NCBI RefSeq assembly: GCF_016802725.1
Contig: NC_052673.1
Location: forward strand, 9,931,037-9,995,036
Direction of reading: 5' to 3'
Length of the DNA: 64,000 nucleotides
From: Solenopsis invicta
Taxonomy: Eukaryota > Arthropoda > Insecta > Hymenoptera > Formicidae
The number at the start of each line of letters is the position of its first letter. Position 1 is the stretch's first letter. Of this stretch, positions 1-11,270 are shown one piece after another. The notes beneath the pieces were generated by a model. The model was not told the DNA's origin. It did not search any database and saw only the letters and a program-made list of their open reading frames with translations. The translations under genes and the position numbers were made by a program.

Positions 1-270
1 AACAACGACGGGAGAAAGGCGTCGGTTTCCCTCCCATGTCGCTGGCCATTGTTGACCCTCGTTGACAAACCGTCGGGAGAAAAGACCGCTTATCTAATGG
101 CAGTTTATTTAACGATCGGCGGGATAAACGACTCGACGTGTGCAAATCTTGCAGCGATCGCGGGTCAGTTGACAAGTCGTCGGAACGGCTAAACTTACAC
201 GAAAGCGAAATGTCGTGTCGCAATTTTTTTTTATTTTTTATTCCGATCTGATTTTGCTAATTATCGCTTC
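1..270. other. Non-coding flank, nothing recognised
   Basis: This stretch has moderate GC content with a short poly-T run near 227-240. I see no open frame, repeat or structured element in it. Confidence 0.5.
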
Positions 271-755
271 TACACAGAGAGAAATGTTTGGTAAAGTCAA
301 CGTTTGGTTGAATAGTGATCAAATGAATTTTATAATTACACTGTTAAAAATGTCATAAAATCTAATGTATTTTTAATGTATTTTTAAGTTACCCATTAAA
401 TTTAATGTATCAATAAGTGAAAATCATGTGCATGAAATTAGTGCACCTTTAGTGCACTTTTGACAACATCAAATTTACATTAAATGTACATTAAATGTTT
501 TTTAATATACCTGCTTGAAATTTGCTTCCGTTACATTTTATTAAATTCTGCTGCCGATTTTTAACAGTGATTAAGTATACAGTTGTTTTGACCAAACAAT
601 TTGTAGCTTTAACCAAATAATTATTTTTGTACAACAAGTTATAAAAAGTTTTGTTAAATGTAACTAAGTTTTTTGGTACCAGTAACTACAAAATTCATTT
701 GATCACTATTCAATCAAACGTTAGTTGATCTTATCAAATGATTTCTCTCAGTGTA
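271..755. mobile_element. TA-flanked MITE, family A (CACTGAGAGAAAT ends), copy 1
   Basis: The left end reads TA-CACAGAGAGAAATG and the right end is the inverted CATTTGATAAGATC-type sequence closing in CTCTCAGTG-TA. The terminal inverted repeats stay recognisable for about 65 bp and share the block AATAGTGATCAAATGAATTT. The TA on both sides is the target duplication typical of Tc1/mariner-derived non-autonomous elements. The right arm, read in reverse, matches the left arms of the copies at 25934 and 45381, including GGTACC and TTTGGTCAAAACAACT. A second element (339-569) sits inside this one and interrupts the left arm. There is no coding capacity, so mobilisation would have needed a transposase supplied from elsewhere. 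Confidence 0.85.
339..569. mobile_element. MITE family B (CACTGTTAAAAAT ends), copy 1, nested in family A
   Basis: The element starts CACTGTTAAAAATG just after TA at 337-338 and ends GATTTTTAACAGTG, giving a TIR of about 13-14 bp. The interior is AT-rich, with repeated ATTAAATGT and TTTTAATGTA words. The 230 bp body is related in reverse orientation to 20448-20721; the shared block around 505-569 includes CTGCTTGAAATTTGCTTCC. The right flank reads ATTA rather than a perfect TA, so the target duplication is slightly decayed. It lies inside the outer MITE and therefore inserted later. Confidence 0.8.
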
Positions 756-3700
756 GCCTTGGTAAACGGCGGAAAAAATAGCAATTATTGATCCGACGCA
801 TCTACATTTCATAAAATTTTTTCGAAATTTTGAAAAAAAATAACATAAAGAAATTGATTTTTTAAAAACTAAATTAATTTGAATATCGAGATTTAGTTAA
901 TTACTGATTCATTAAATTATAACTTTTATATGATTTATTGTCTTAATATTATGTTTAAATTCACAAAGTAATCTTTTTTTACGTTGTAACATAATGATTC
1001 TGGTATTTGCTTTGTAGTTTTCAACGATTTAATAATCGCAGTCCTTGTCACTCTCTCGATAGATGATGCTGCGAACCGCGAAAGGTCATGCTATAAATTT
1101 TCCATTTATTTATAAATATACGCTCATCAAGATGCTTATAAATTGCGGATGAGCATCATGGTATTCTAATAACTTGATAAAGATATCTGAATAAATAATT
1201 AGAGTGAAAACTTCGAAAGTGAATAGATGATTGAAATATTAAGATGATCTCTCGCTAAGAGCTTTATCTCGCGCCTTTCTAAATATTTTTACCCGTTCAA
1301 GAAAATCTCTTAAAAAATCGCGCACAATAAAACGTTGTTTGCGAAATACGGAATACGTTTGATGATTCAGCGACGTAACTGTAAATAATTCGCGTAACAA
1401 CGCGTTGACGTAATCATGCGATTCAGTAGATGCGCGGCGATCTGGAGTGCGCCAGATGACGGACAGTTCTCAGATGCGCCCGACGCATCTCTCTCACGAA
1501 ATCCGACGTTGGACCGTTCTCGACGAGATCGGAAGACGTTCGCGAGGTGCCGTCGTCGCAACCTGTTACCGGTGAGGTGTCGTCACTGTAAAGTGCCACA
1601 AATCGCTCGTTAAGCATCGTGATTACCGCTTTCCTTCGACAATGTACACACCAGCGTGGCTTGCGCAATAAATCTCTCCATCGCACGCCTGAGAGGTGCT
1701 GAGTAACCTTGAAGAGAGGCACCTTTGTGAGCGCATATGCTCGCGCGCGCGCGTACATAGCTGCATTTTCACCTATTCACGGTTTCGCGGCTTTCTCCGC
1801 GACCTGTTAGACCGTTTTTCCCCCCTCCCCCCCTCGCGGCCGCGGAATAGCCGAGGCGTTACGGGGGTGCTGATTAATTTGCGTGTGCCACGATAACTGC
1901 GAAGAAGCATATCGATCGCGTAGCTATCGAGCGACGCGGGAAAAAGCTCGTTAGCGAAACTTGGAATTTGATTTTGCGCGGAGATTATAACTCGACCCAT
2001 TTTTCCCGACTCGTGCAAGTGTTTGGGAATGGAAAAAAGAACGGCGAATATGAAAAGTCGTAAACGCAAGATTACGGCAAAGGGTCGAGAGATAAATAAA
2101 CTTAGATAATTTTAAGCGGAAAAGGGAGATAGCGCTAGTTGGAAACTTGAATCGGAGACTTGCATAAAGGAGGACTGGTGAAGTGTGAAGCTTTAGTTGG
2201 CAGCAAGGACAGATAATAACTTTTGCCTGAAAGCCTGGCATTAATGACTTTTAGGTCTTTGAGAAAGAATATTATCAAATAAGAAGATGAGAGGAAAGTT
2301 TTGAAAAAGTTCTAAGTACTCTTGAGTAATAATCTTGCCCGGAGCTTAAGTTTCACCGGTTCTCCATAGAGATTTGTCCTCCGTATGTCAAATCAAGATT
2401 AAAGATGTGCACAAGATGCTAAACACACGTACGTGACAGTTGTCGCGTCGGTTGTCGCGCGACGCGGATTTCTCTCCTGTTGGAAGCGAGTTTCCCAATT
2501 ACCGCGAACTTGGAATTTCGAAAATTAGGATTTACGGTGTTGGCGGCGACAATTACGAAAATCTCGGGAGGAAACGGCGTTCTCAATTTACGGCAATGCG
2601 CGCGTACACGCTTTTCCTCAATCGGGACTCGGCGCGTCACTTTCTTCGACTTTGTAGGTGCCGACTGGAAGCTATCGATCATTAGACGATCGGGAAAAGA
2701 AAAAGCTTACTGCGCGATACAACGTGTTTTTGTACGTACGTCGAAACGGCCGATTCTCGCTTTGAGCGAATGCTTCCGCGTGTCTCTTCCGGGAGATCTC
2801 GTTTTAATTGCGTGTCTAGCGAACAGGAAACTTACGTTAAATCGAGAATACGGCAAATGAACGGTAATGATCGCATTGGTAGCAATTCTTTCATCCTCGC
2901 TAAAATTTCCGATACAAATTATGCGTCCTTTTTACATTTATTTGAGTTCAAAATTGAATTTCAAGTTCACTGATTACGTCTGCGATTGCAGTCGCGCTTC
3001 TTTTTCTTTCGGCTACATTTTCTTTTCTACGTTGTTCTTAATTTACACGATTTTCCAACTCTTGTCACTGTTGCAACTTTTTCATTTTCATTTTTACACC
3101 TTGCTTTATCGCATTTCGGATTTTGATTTGATAGCTTCTACACATTCTGTCGCCGAATAAGATCAATACACGTCGGAAGTCAGTGTCTGGCAGTACTCGT
3201 CCATATTCATTTTCTCGTATCGATTCACGTGTCAAGGGGAAAAAGATATTTTAAGCTTCAACTCTCAATATTCTATTAAATTCTCTCCAAATGCTTCGTC
3301 GCTTTTATAATAAATGTCCACCGCATGTTCTTCTATGAAAAATTGTTCATTCGATATTTTTTAACGTATATTTGTTTTATACGATAAAAAATATTTGCTC
3401 TACCAGTTTAACCAATTTAATTATGATGTAATAAATAAAATAATTCTAATTTTCACACATTTTATTTTCGAATTTTACATTTGCTGAGAGATGAAACATC
3501 GCAAACGTGCAATTATTTAACGTGATTGATTAATGTTGCTATATGAACTTAAAAAAAAGTTACTTAAAAGAACTCTTGAACTTTTCTCCTATAATCGCTT
3601 CTTCAATTTAGATCTCAACATTAAATTCGTAAAGAGAACACGGAATGATTTGAAACGAAAATGCGTAACATTTTTGACTGAAAAAACACTCGATAAACCT

Positions 3701-4810
3701 TGAGTACTTTTGATGCATCGCAGAGCATGTTTCCTTGAAGTGCGAAAGGTCTTCGCAAAGTTCTTCGATGTTCCTCAAGAACAGCGTGAAGACTATATCA
3801 GTGGGGAATTTAATTAAATGGCAGAGATCAATCAACGGCCGCCAGCTATCGAGCTCAGCTGGTCTCTCTCAAGAAAATATAGAATTATCTATTGGGCATG
3901 CGATGGGATTTCTTCGAGATCGAGAAACGTATTGGATCATTTAATCGCTCGGTCGACGTAACTTCTCGGAATCGTCCCGCATTAACCGTATGTACAAACT
4001 TTATATCTCCAAACGATCGGTTGTCACGAATAAAAGTACTTTTCGCGGAGAGAACGAACAGGAATATTTCCCAGTGTTCTGGGAAATTCTGAATCCACGG
4101 GATCAATCCATCTTATTAAACGGAAACAATTAAATGGAGAAATAAATTAGAAATGTTGATGGCAACAGAAGAGAATTTTCGAAAGCAATGGCTGCGATGG
4201 TAGATCGATGATTTAAGTAAAGCCAATTTACTTATTTTATCGGAAAATGCTTTTCTCTAACGGAAATCAAAGAAGGACGCTATTGTTAACCTCCGAAGAA
4301 AAGAACCGTGACGGAAAAGCTCTATGCTACGAATACTTTATTGGTTACGTTCGCTTATCATCTCGTTGACTTCCGAAAGGGATAGTCGTATCGTCGGTGC
4401 GACAAATAATTGTCTTCCGAACCTACGCAGTGGATGGCAACAAGTGACACGGCTTGCAGCAGAGTTAAAAGAAATCGTTCTCGATTTTTCTCACCCACTC
4501 TTCCATTCTAAAATTGTGATCTTTGAGAATAGATACGTTATTTTACATAGTATCTTAAGGTAGAGCGTAAAGTACACAATATTTTGGTGCTATTTACCTC
4601 AGTAAATAAAGATATTATATGAAGTGAAGTTGTTGAAGTATTTTGGTCGAAAGAGAATATTTTTCGCACGAAGGAAATATTAAACGGGATTTTAATAATG
4701 GGGTACCTCCTGCAAGAAGAAAGACGCCGTACGACGCGAAGTCGAATGAATTATGCGTCGGGTTGCTGCGACTTAGCGTTACACGCGCGCGAAGCGGAAA
4801 CGGGAATTAG
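756..4810. other. Non-coding stretch, no gene recognised
   Basis: About 4 kb. The part 780-1010 is AT-rich. CpG-richer patches at 1420-1900 and 2430-2680 carry short overlapping frames on both strands, which is expected by chance in GC-rich DNA with few stops. No splice-bounded exon or repeat stands out. Confidence 0.45.
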
Positions 4811-4825
4811 TTTCCAGCGCTAGGC

Positions 4826-5021
4826 ATGTCTACTGAGGATTGCCGAGCCAGCAGTACAACGAGTTCCAGTAACATCGATCAGACTAGAAACACCGGTAGC
4901 AGAAAAATGTCACACTTTAAGGAGTACAAGTTCTTCCGCAGTTTCAGCGCGAAAGTTGAGAACTGGCCGATGCGCAAGGCGGAAACGCTATGGCGGCGAA
5001 TGCGTGAGCGGAAAATCGCAG
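4826..5021 (+). CDS. Candidate first coding exon, unknown protein
   Basis: The frame opens with ATG at 4826; an in-frame TAG at 4808 marks the upstream limit. It runs 65 codons plus one base to a strong donor, CAG|GTAAGC, with the cut after 5021 (phase 1). The frame continues into the intron only to a stop near 5071, so the donor makes sense of its end. The peptide starts with a Ser/Thr-rich low-complexity part (residues 1-27). A second Met at residue 28 follows AAAA, a better initiation context. A basic, aromatic segment follows, with FKEYKFFRSFSAKVENWP near residues 30-47 and an Arg-rich run with two Trp at its end. There is no signal peptide or membrane segment. An acceptor-like TTTCCAG just upstream at 4810-4816 means it could also be a second exon holding the start codon. 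I do not recognise the family, and no partner exon was found downstream in the window. Confidence 0.5.
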
Positions 5022-6253
5022 GTAAGCGTTACGTTGTTAGAAAGACACATTTATGCGAATGTACGAAATGACGATTGGGGATAGGAAAATAGTTTTGGAA
5101 ATATAGATTATTATTGAGGGTACATAAAAGACAAACAAGTTTTCCTTTTACTTTATACGTATAAAATAAATCGCTAAGGAAGAGTTTTAATACTTTCAGT
5201 TATTACAAATTTGACCTGCAATTTTACGTTCCTCCGTACGAGAACTTTTTTTTTTATATTTCTATAATTGGTTTATGCAATTTTTGCGCATTAAATATTT
5301 CTCGAAAGCAATCTACGTGCTTTCCAATAATTCGTTTTAAATTATTTGTCAATGTATAGTTTATCTTCTTTAGCATATGTTAGTGTTGGACGGTCAAAAG
5401 TGATTTAAGTCGCAAAAAAATTAGAGAGTAGGCAATTCTGTCGCAAACGTGAAAATACGGCCTGGTCGTGCGTGATAATTAGTTTTTGCAAATTATCAGC
5501 TATAATTGATAGATGTGCGATATCTCAAAAGTGACACGCACGTCGACAGTCTCAATGCAATTTGTATTTGCGTGTCAGATGACGGGATGATATAATGATG
5601 CGAGATTAGTGCTGGATCCGTTTCGCTTCAGCTATTCATTTAATTGCGATATCGCATAATTTTCGTGAAATTGTATCAGTTTGACGTTTCTATTTTCGGA
5701 ATTCCGGTTCACTGGATATTTCCTAGAGAAAATATCACATGAACATTTCATTTTCGCTTCCAACGTTCGTATTGTTTTGCAGTAATCAACGATATACATA
5801 TTTTTAACGTAAATTTAACGCGGAGGTTTTTTTGCGTTAAATAAACGTGAAATATGTATTATTTACTGAATCGTCCGTAAGTTGCCATAGTCGGCTAGCC
5901 GTTATCTCGTCCATGATAATTTTGCAGCCGTCAAAAACATTTTGCGCGCGGTTTCAGATGCCACCTGCTTCAAATTGAACGGTTGAGTATATCGTTCCGG
6001 CAAATCATAAAGACGGCTCGTGTTTTCTTTTCGATTTCCGAGAACGATGCCGTGGAAATTTCGTTTACCGTTGAAACAACAGCTGGTGAAAAGCAACATC
6101 TCGAGTGACCGGCTGGAACATACTCTCGTACGCAAAGAGATATCTTTACGCGTCGTAAAACTAGCGTTAAACGGCATGACGCATGTCACGAAAGCACCAC
6201 AGTCTCGATGATATACGATATATAAACGGATTTATATATAATAAATAAAACCC

Positions 6254-6294
<41 letters not shown>

Positions 6295-9174
6295 CTTTTT
6301 CTCTCTCAATATATTATGGGCTTAATATTTCTTATATTTATGTTTTTTTTTTTGTAAAAAAAGCTGAAAAATTGGTAATAGATATAATTTTGAGATTGAA
6401 AAAGTGATTGTTTGTATTTATTATCAATTTTTATATATCTTAATTTATTACACGTTTGCATTAATAGTTGTATAATAGTAAAAATATAAGTAATAATAAT
6501 GAAATTACTATAACTATAGGTATATTATTAATTATAGACGATAATAAATTTAAAATTTATACTTTTTGATAAATAATGTATTTTTTATTAAACATCTCTA
6601 TAAACGTTAGGACATTACTATTATTATTATAAAATTATTTTTTTATAATGCTTTGAAAATTTAACACGTATTGAAAGTCACGTGTCTGGTAAAGAATTCA
6701 GTTGAAACCAATCTTGAAACATTTAATACATCTTGGGAGCTAATTTAATATTCAATTTAATTAAAGTACCCAGACGAAGTTTAAGGCAACCTGAATTTTG
6801 TTTCTCACGGTATATTCGTTCTAAAAGTAATAAAATTGTATAATTTTAGTAAATTAAAAAAGAAATAAAAAATTAACTTGCGATATTTTTTGAAACTAAA
6901 TAACCTGATTCTCTCGATTTATTAAACATTCCTTTTTAAATAAAAAATAAATAATTAAATTTAACAATTAAAGTTTGCTATTACAGTGATACACACACAA
7001 TATCATACAAACAGATTGAGTTAAATTCTTTTACCAATTAAGATTCATGTAATGATATTTCTATTTCGACATATTCCCTTAATCGTATGATATTACTCGT
7101 TATTCAACGTACAGTTATTTCATAGAAACAACGTTGAGAATGTATTTTGTGGTAGCGAGACATTGACCGGCCTTGATGTTTGTTGTGATAGCACATGGCG
7201 CGCTACGGTGTACATACGCAAAGCTGTACGTGCACCACATTATCATTCACGCGACGCGTTTCAAATCGACAGGTATAGTAGCGCATACTGCTCCTTGTGT
7301 TGTCACATTATTCATCAAATCGCGATCGCGATAGGTATGAGAAGATACCTGACGCTATTATTTCCTATGAAACTGTCAACTCGCGCATTTAATTAATTTC
7401 CTCTGTTGACGATTGTAGAGATATTAGCTTTATTTATCGAAATGTGCGTATCGAATCCATCACGCGTCTGAATCGAAGAGTAATAGATAGATATCATAAT
7501 TAAATTATTTTTCTTATTATGGAGGCGGTAGATTCATTGTGCTAATTTGCGATATGCACAAGTGTCGAGTTTACATTTTTTCCCCCACATTTTTTTCGCG
7601 AGCAGATTTCGATGGACTTTATTGCAATACACAATAATAAAATTGCACGTGCGATTAAACAATGTCGAAAGTGCCATGCGATTATTTTGTTGTAGTAACT
7701 ATTACGAACGAGCATAATTACCCGTATGTTTGGACAAATGTAATAAACGAATCTAATTATAAAAGGGAAATGAGGAAGCCTGGGAGATATTATATTATAT
7801 TATTATATTCTTCTGAAGTCAGTTTTAGTTTTCTTATATTTATAAATAACTTTCTTTTACATTACTTCGAACAAAAGATATCTGTTTTAATATCGAAGTA
7901 ATTTAATAACGTGAAAAATTGAATAATTTTTATCGCGTAATAATTGCGAGAATTCGTGCAATATATCGAATAGTACTTAATAATCTTTTTTGCAATCAAC
8001 TGAATACATTCTTCGTAGACTTTTAATCGAATGTCGATATTGAGCCATCTCAATCTCAAAATAGCAGATTTTTTTATTTTATTTTATTTTGTGTTTCTTG
8101 ATATGAAATATATATATATAATAGTTATAAATACGGATGGAGAAGACGATAATCGAATTACTTTTTTGAAACATTCTTAGTTTATTATAGAATAACTTGG
8201 ACTTCCTTTTTCTATGAGAATAACTGGGTCAGTTTAAGTCAAACATTCAGGTGGTCGGTTGGGATTGCGCAACATCGCAGATTTAATTATTCTTTGACAA
8301 TATTCAATGCCTCGCTGACTTCCGCGATAGGAGGTATATTTCAACAAAAGCTTCGGCCGACTCTCGTTTAATTGGAAACTATCGACTGGCCGCCTATGGC
8401 GTGTTCTCACGTCAATCAAATTAGTAAATGAGGGGAGGATCACACACGTTGTTCATGATAGTCTCATGATCGTTTATTGCTACAAAATTGCGAGCAATAT
8501 GCGCGGTCGATGAAAGGATAATTACTACGATTTGTTCTGTAGTTAAACAAATCGGCGTATTAAATACTTCCCTATTGACTCGTTCGATCGCAAGTGAGAT
8601 TTCGTTACGGCGAGCAGTGAAAGGCAAAGGTATTTTACGTGCAATTATCGCGCACGATAAATCGTGGATTTCAATCGACCCAGAAAGTATCTTGCCGGGC
8701 TGCGATAATTACAGGTTGTCGCGATGAAATGTGTGCCCCCGCGAAACAATAGAACTCTTTCGTAATATTAACGTAACGCTGAACGATTCGAATCGAGAAG
8801 ACCACCAAAGCGGTGGAATATGATTTTTTATCTTTCTTAAAACGGTATTTCTCTTTATTAAGAAATAAGTGAGATAGTGTGATAAACTGATGCTTATAAA
8901 AATTAATGTAGTGATCGTGGCGCAAATAGTCATGTGCGTTTGTTCTCTGTGTCCAAGATCCGGGATCGGATCCATATCCCACTGATCAGAAACATTTGAT
9001 TTCATTCGATCGCTACCACTCGGAGAGCAATGGCAAACCACCGAGAGAACTTCTCTAAATTAAGCCGTTATGAATCGGCGTTTAAACCGTAGGTCCGTAT
9101 ATCTATGTAAATTCTAAAAAGCACACACCACAGAGATATGTTGAAGGGTCCCTACGCTAACAAGAACTGAAGAC
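5022..9174. other. Intron-like or intergenic stretch
   Basis: This follows the candidate donor at 5022. A CpG-rich patch near 5880-6200 has short frames on both strands. The part 6310-7000 is strongly AT-rich with many homopolymers. I see no splice-bounded coding exon. Apart from the microsatellite at 6253 nothing specific is recognised. Confidence 0.4.
6253..6308. repeat. (CT)n microsatellite
   Basis: A polypyrimidine tract of CT dinucleotides with TTT interruptions, about 55 bp, grading into T-rich sequence. Confidence 0.9.
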
Positions 9175-9211
9175 TAGAGAGAGATAGATAGAGAGAGAGA
9201 GAGAGAGAGAA
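9173..9211. repeat. (GA)n microsatellite with GATA units
   Basis: GAGA repeats interrupted by GATAGATA, about 38 bp. Confidence 0.9.
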
Positions 9212-10027
9212 TAAGCAAGATATTTGCAATAAATATGTCGGGAGTATAAATTGCAATAAAACTATTTAGATATCGATTTCGGATACATATTGATTCTTGA
9301 TGAATGCAATATTATTGTATAACGTATATCAGATAGAATTTATTTAAATATCGTGGATTCGGTTAATACTGGAAAATACTGTCGTACATTGCAAATATAA
9401 TAACAAAAAATATTGCAAACTTTATGCAAAATTTTTGCTAGATATCTTTATGTAGTCATTGAGTGGGATGGTAGGTAAATATCTATCCAGCGAAAGCTAA
9501 TATTTTTTGTATTGCTGCCATACAGAGTAAAACATAATATTCGCTTTTATAAATCCAATTTGTTTTGTTGTTAAATATTTGCTTCATTTTAAATTAAATG
9601 CGTGGCGATTTTACATAAGTCGGAAAACCTAACGCATTAATTCATATAATATTAATAAATGTCATTATTTATAAGCATTATGATTTTTATACTTTCGTGT
9701 GTATTCTTTAAAATTTCTGTTTTAACATTCAATTTTACATTACTATACGTTATTATCTTTGTGAGTATGTGTGTATGTGTGTGTATTCTTGTTATTCCAG
9801 TATGCCATATGTTACGTAATTTTATGTATACATAAGTACTCGATTTTATTCTCAACATTCGACGCAATAATCGGGTTATACAATTCATCTGTAACCTTCT
9901 TCCGACATCCTAAAATATCTTGGAGGCACGAAAGACGCAGAGTCTCTCTTTGTTGAAAGCATACGTGCGGCTCGTTAAAGTCGTCTTTCTGCGAAATCAC
10001 TCCTAGTCGACCCAAGTTCCGCCTTAC
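9212..10027. other. AT-rich non-coding stretch
   Basis: Mostly AT-rich. The part 9760-9785 is a TGTG-rich short repeat. The open minus-strand frame from the 10028-10123 candidate exon continues through here to a stop near 9812, but it lies beyond a good donor and has no recognisable motif. Confidence 0.4.
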
Positions 10028-10123
10028 AGTTTCGAGGATCAAAAAGATTATATCGCAAGATCCTGCAAAAGCAATAAAAAGCACTGCGGCTAAAACTGCC
10101 TTATAGTAATCCTGATAGCTCCT
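10028..10123 (-). CDS. Candidate internal exon encoding a membrane helix
   Basis: Read on the minus strand, the segment begins after a pyrimidine-containing acceptor ending TTAAACAG (10124-10131) and ends before GTAAGG (10022-10027). That gives exactly 96 nt, 32 codons, phase 0. An in-frame TAA lies immediately upstream in the putative intron. The peptide is hydrophilic at first (RSYQDYYK), then hydrophobic for about 22 residues (AVLAAVLFIAFAGSCDIIFL) and ends ILET, which looks like one transmembrane segment. The same block plus some 40 bp of upstream intron recurs in decayed form at 11121-11270. I cannot name the family; a chemoreceptor or transporter fragment is possible but unsupported. 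If the donor is not used, the frame would run on to about 9812. Confidence 0.35.
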
Positions 10124-11120
10124 CTGTTTAACTTAAAAACACTGTTATCCTCCGTCGCGAAAACGAGAGAGGCGAGATCCGTCGATAAAATAGCCACGAG
10201 GGAAAATTCCTTCTCTTCAGTTTCAATTGTCGATTTTAGGGAAGAAAGGAAATAGCGATCGCTAGGATCAAGTAAAACAGGTTTCCAAATTCATTCTTGC
10301 GCACACGATTTTTTATTTTTTATTTTTCTCTTTTCTCACTCGTCACATTTTTGCATTAACGGAGATATACATAAAACATCTTGTTTATCTACAAATTTTT
10401 GGAATGCTTTATGCGGATTTATGCGAAATTTGCGCTGATAATTTCAGTCTGCATTACACTGCCGTTGCGCGAAAGTTGTTAATGATATTTCGCGGAATAG
10501 TGCTTTGGACTTTGGGTTGAAGCTGCATCCGCTTTTCTACTTCAATAAACTAGGATGATAAACTTTCTGTTGTACGTTGGCGTACCTAATGTTGTTTAGC
10601 TCCGTCATGATTGCGATCATTACTGAAATAATTATTTTGTTAGAAGCATCATACGCGGCTTCAATTGGATCTGATTTATTTGCCACATCACAGTTATACA
10701 ACTCTATCAATCGCGTATGAATCGCGTGGCATTTTCCCGCGTCTCTATATCAGATTACAAGATTTTTTATTCCGATTGGAAGTACGAGCATTTAGATGAG
10801 TACATTAAGATTAATAGCGTTATGATGCGCGATGGGACGAGTGCTTTATTACGCGAGTGACCTTTCATTTGAAATAACCTTTTATTGTTGAACATTAACC
10901 GCGATTCGTATATCTTTTATCAAAATTGCAAAAAGTACGAATGTTCGTAAATATTATAGAATATTATTGCATTATTGTGTTGACAAATGCATAGCTCGTA
11001 AAAAGGATGAGAGCTGAGAAGATTAAATCGTAATAGAACTAAAATTTGATTAAAATTTGATTTGTTTCCTTTTTTTAATTAAGAATAAAATATGTTTTAA
11101 ATATTAAAACAAATTTTCCA

Positions 11121-11270
11121 GAGAGAATCAAAGGAGTTATGTCGCGGAATTCTGCAAAAGCGGAAACGTACTGCAGCTAAAAAAAAACTTGCCTTATACT
11201 GCTTCTCGTAACTCTTTTTTTTTATCTATTTAACTTTAAAAAAAATCTTTATCTCCCGTTATGAAAACGC
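11121..11270 (-). pseudogene. Decayed copy of the 10028-10123 candidate exon
   Basis: The block matches 10028-10165 in the same orientation. Shared words include TCTGCAAAAGC / CCTGCAAAAGC, ACTGCAGCTAA / ACTGCGGCTAA and GCCTTATA, then an intron-side match ending in GAAAACG. A poly-A expansion (poly-T on the minus strand) at about 11179-11187 and in-frame stops break the frame. The acceptor-side sequence TTAAATAG replaces TTAAACAG. Similarity fades close to the candidate exon boundary on one side and extends about 40 bp into the putative intron on the other, as in a local duplication that then decayed. Confidence 0.45.
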
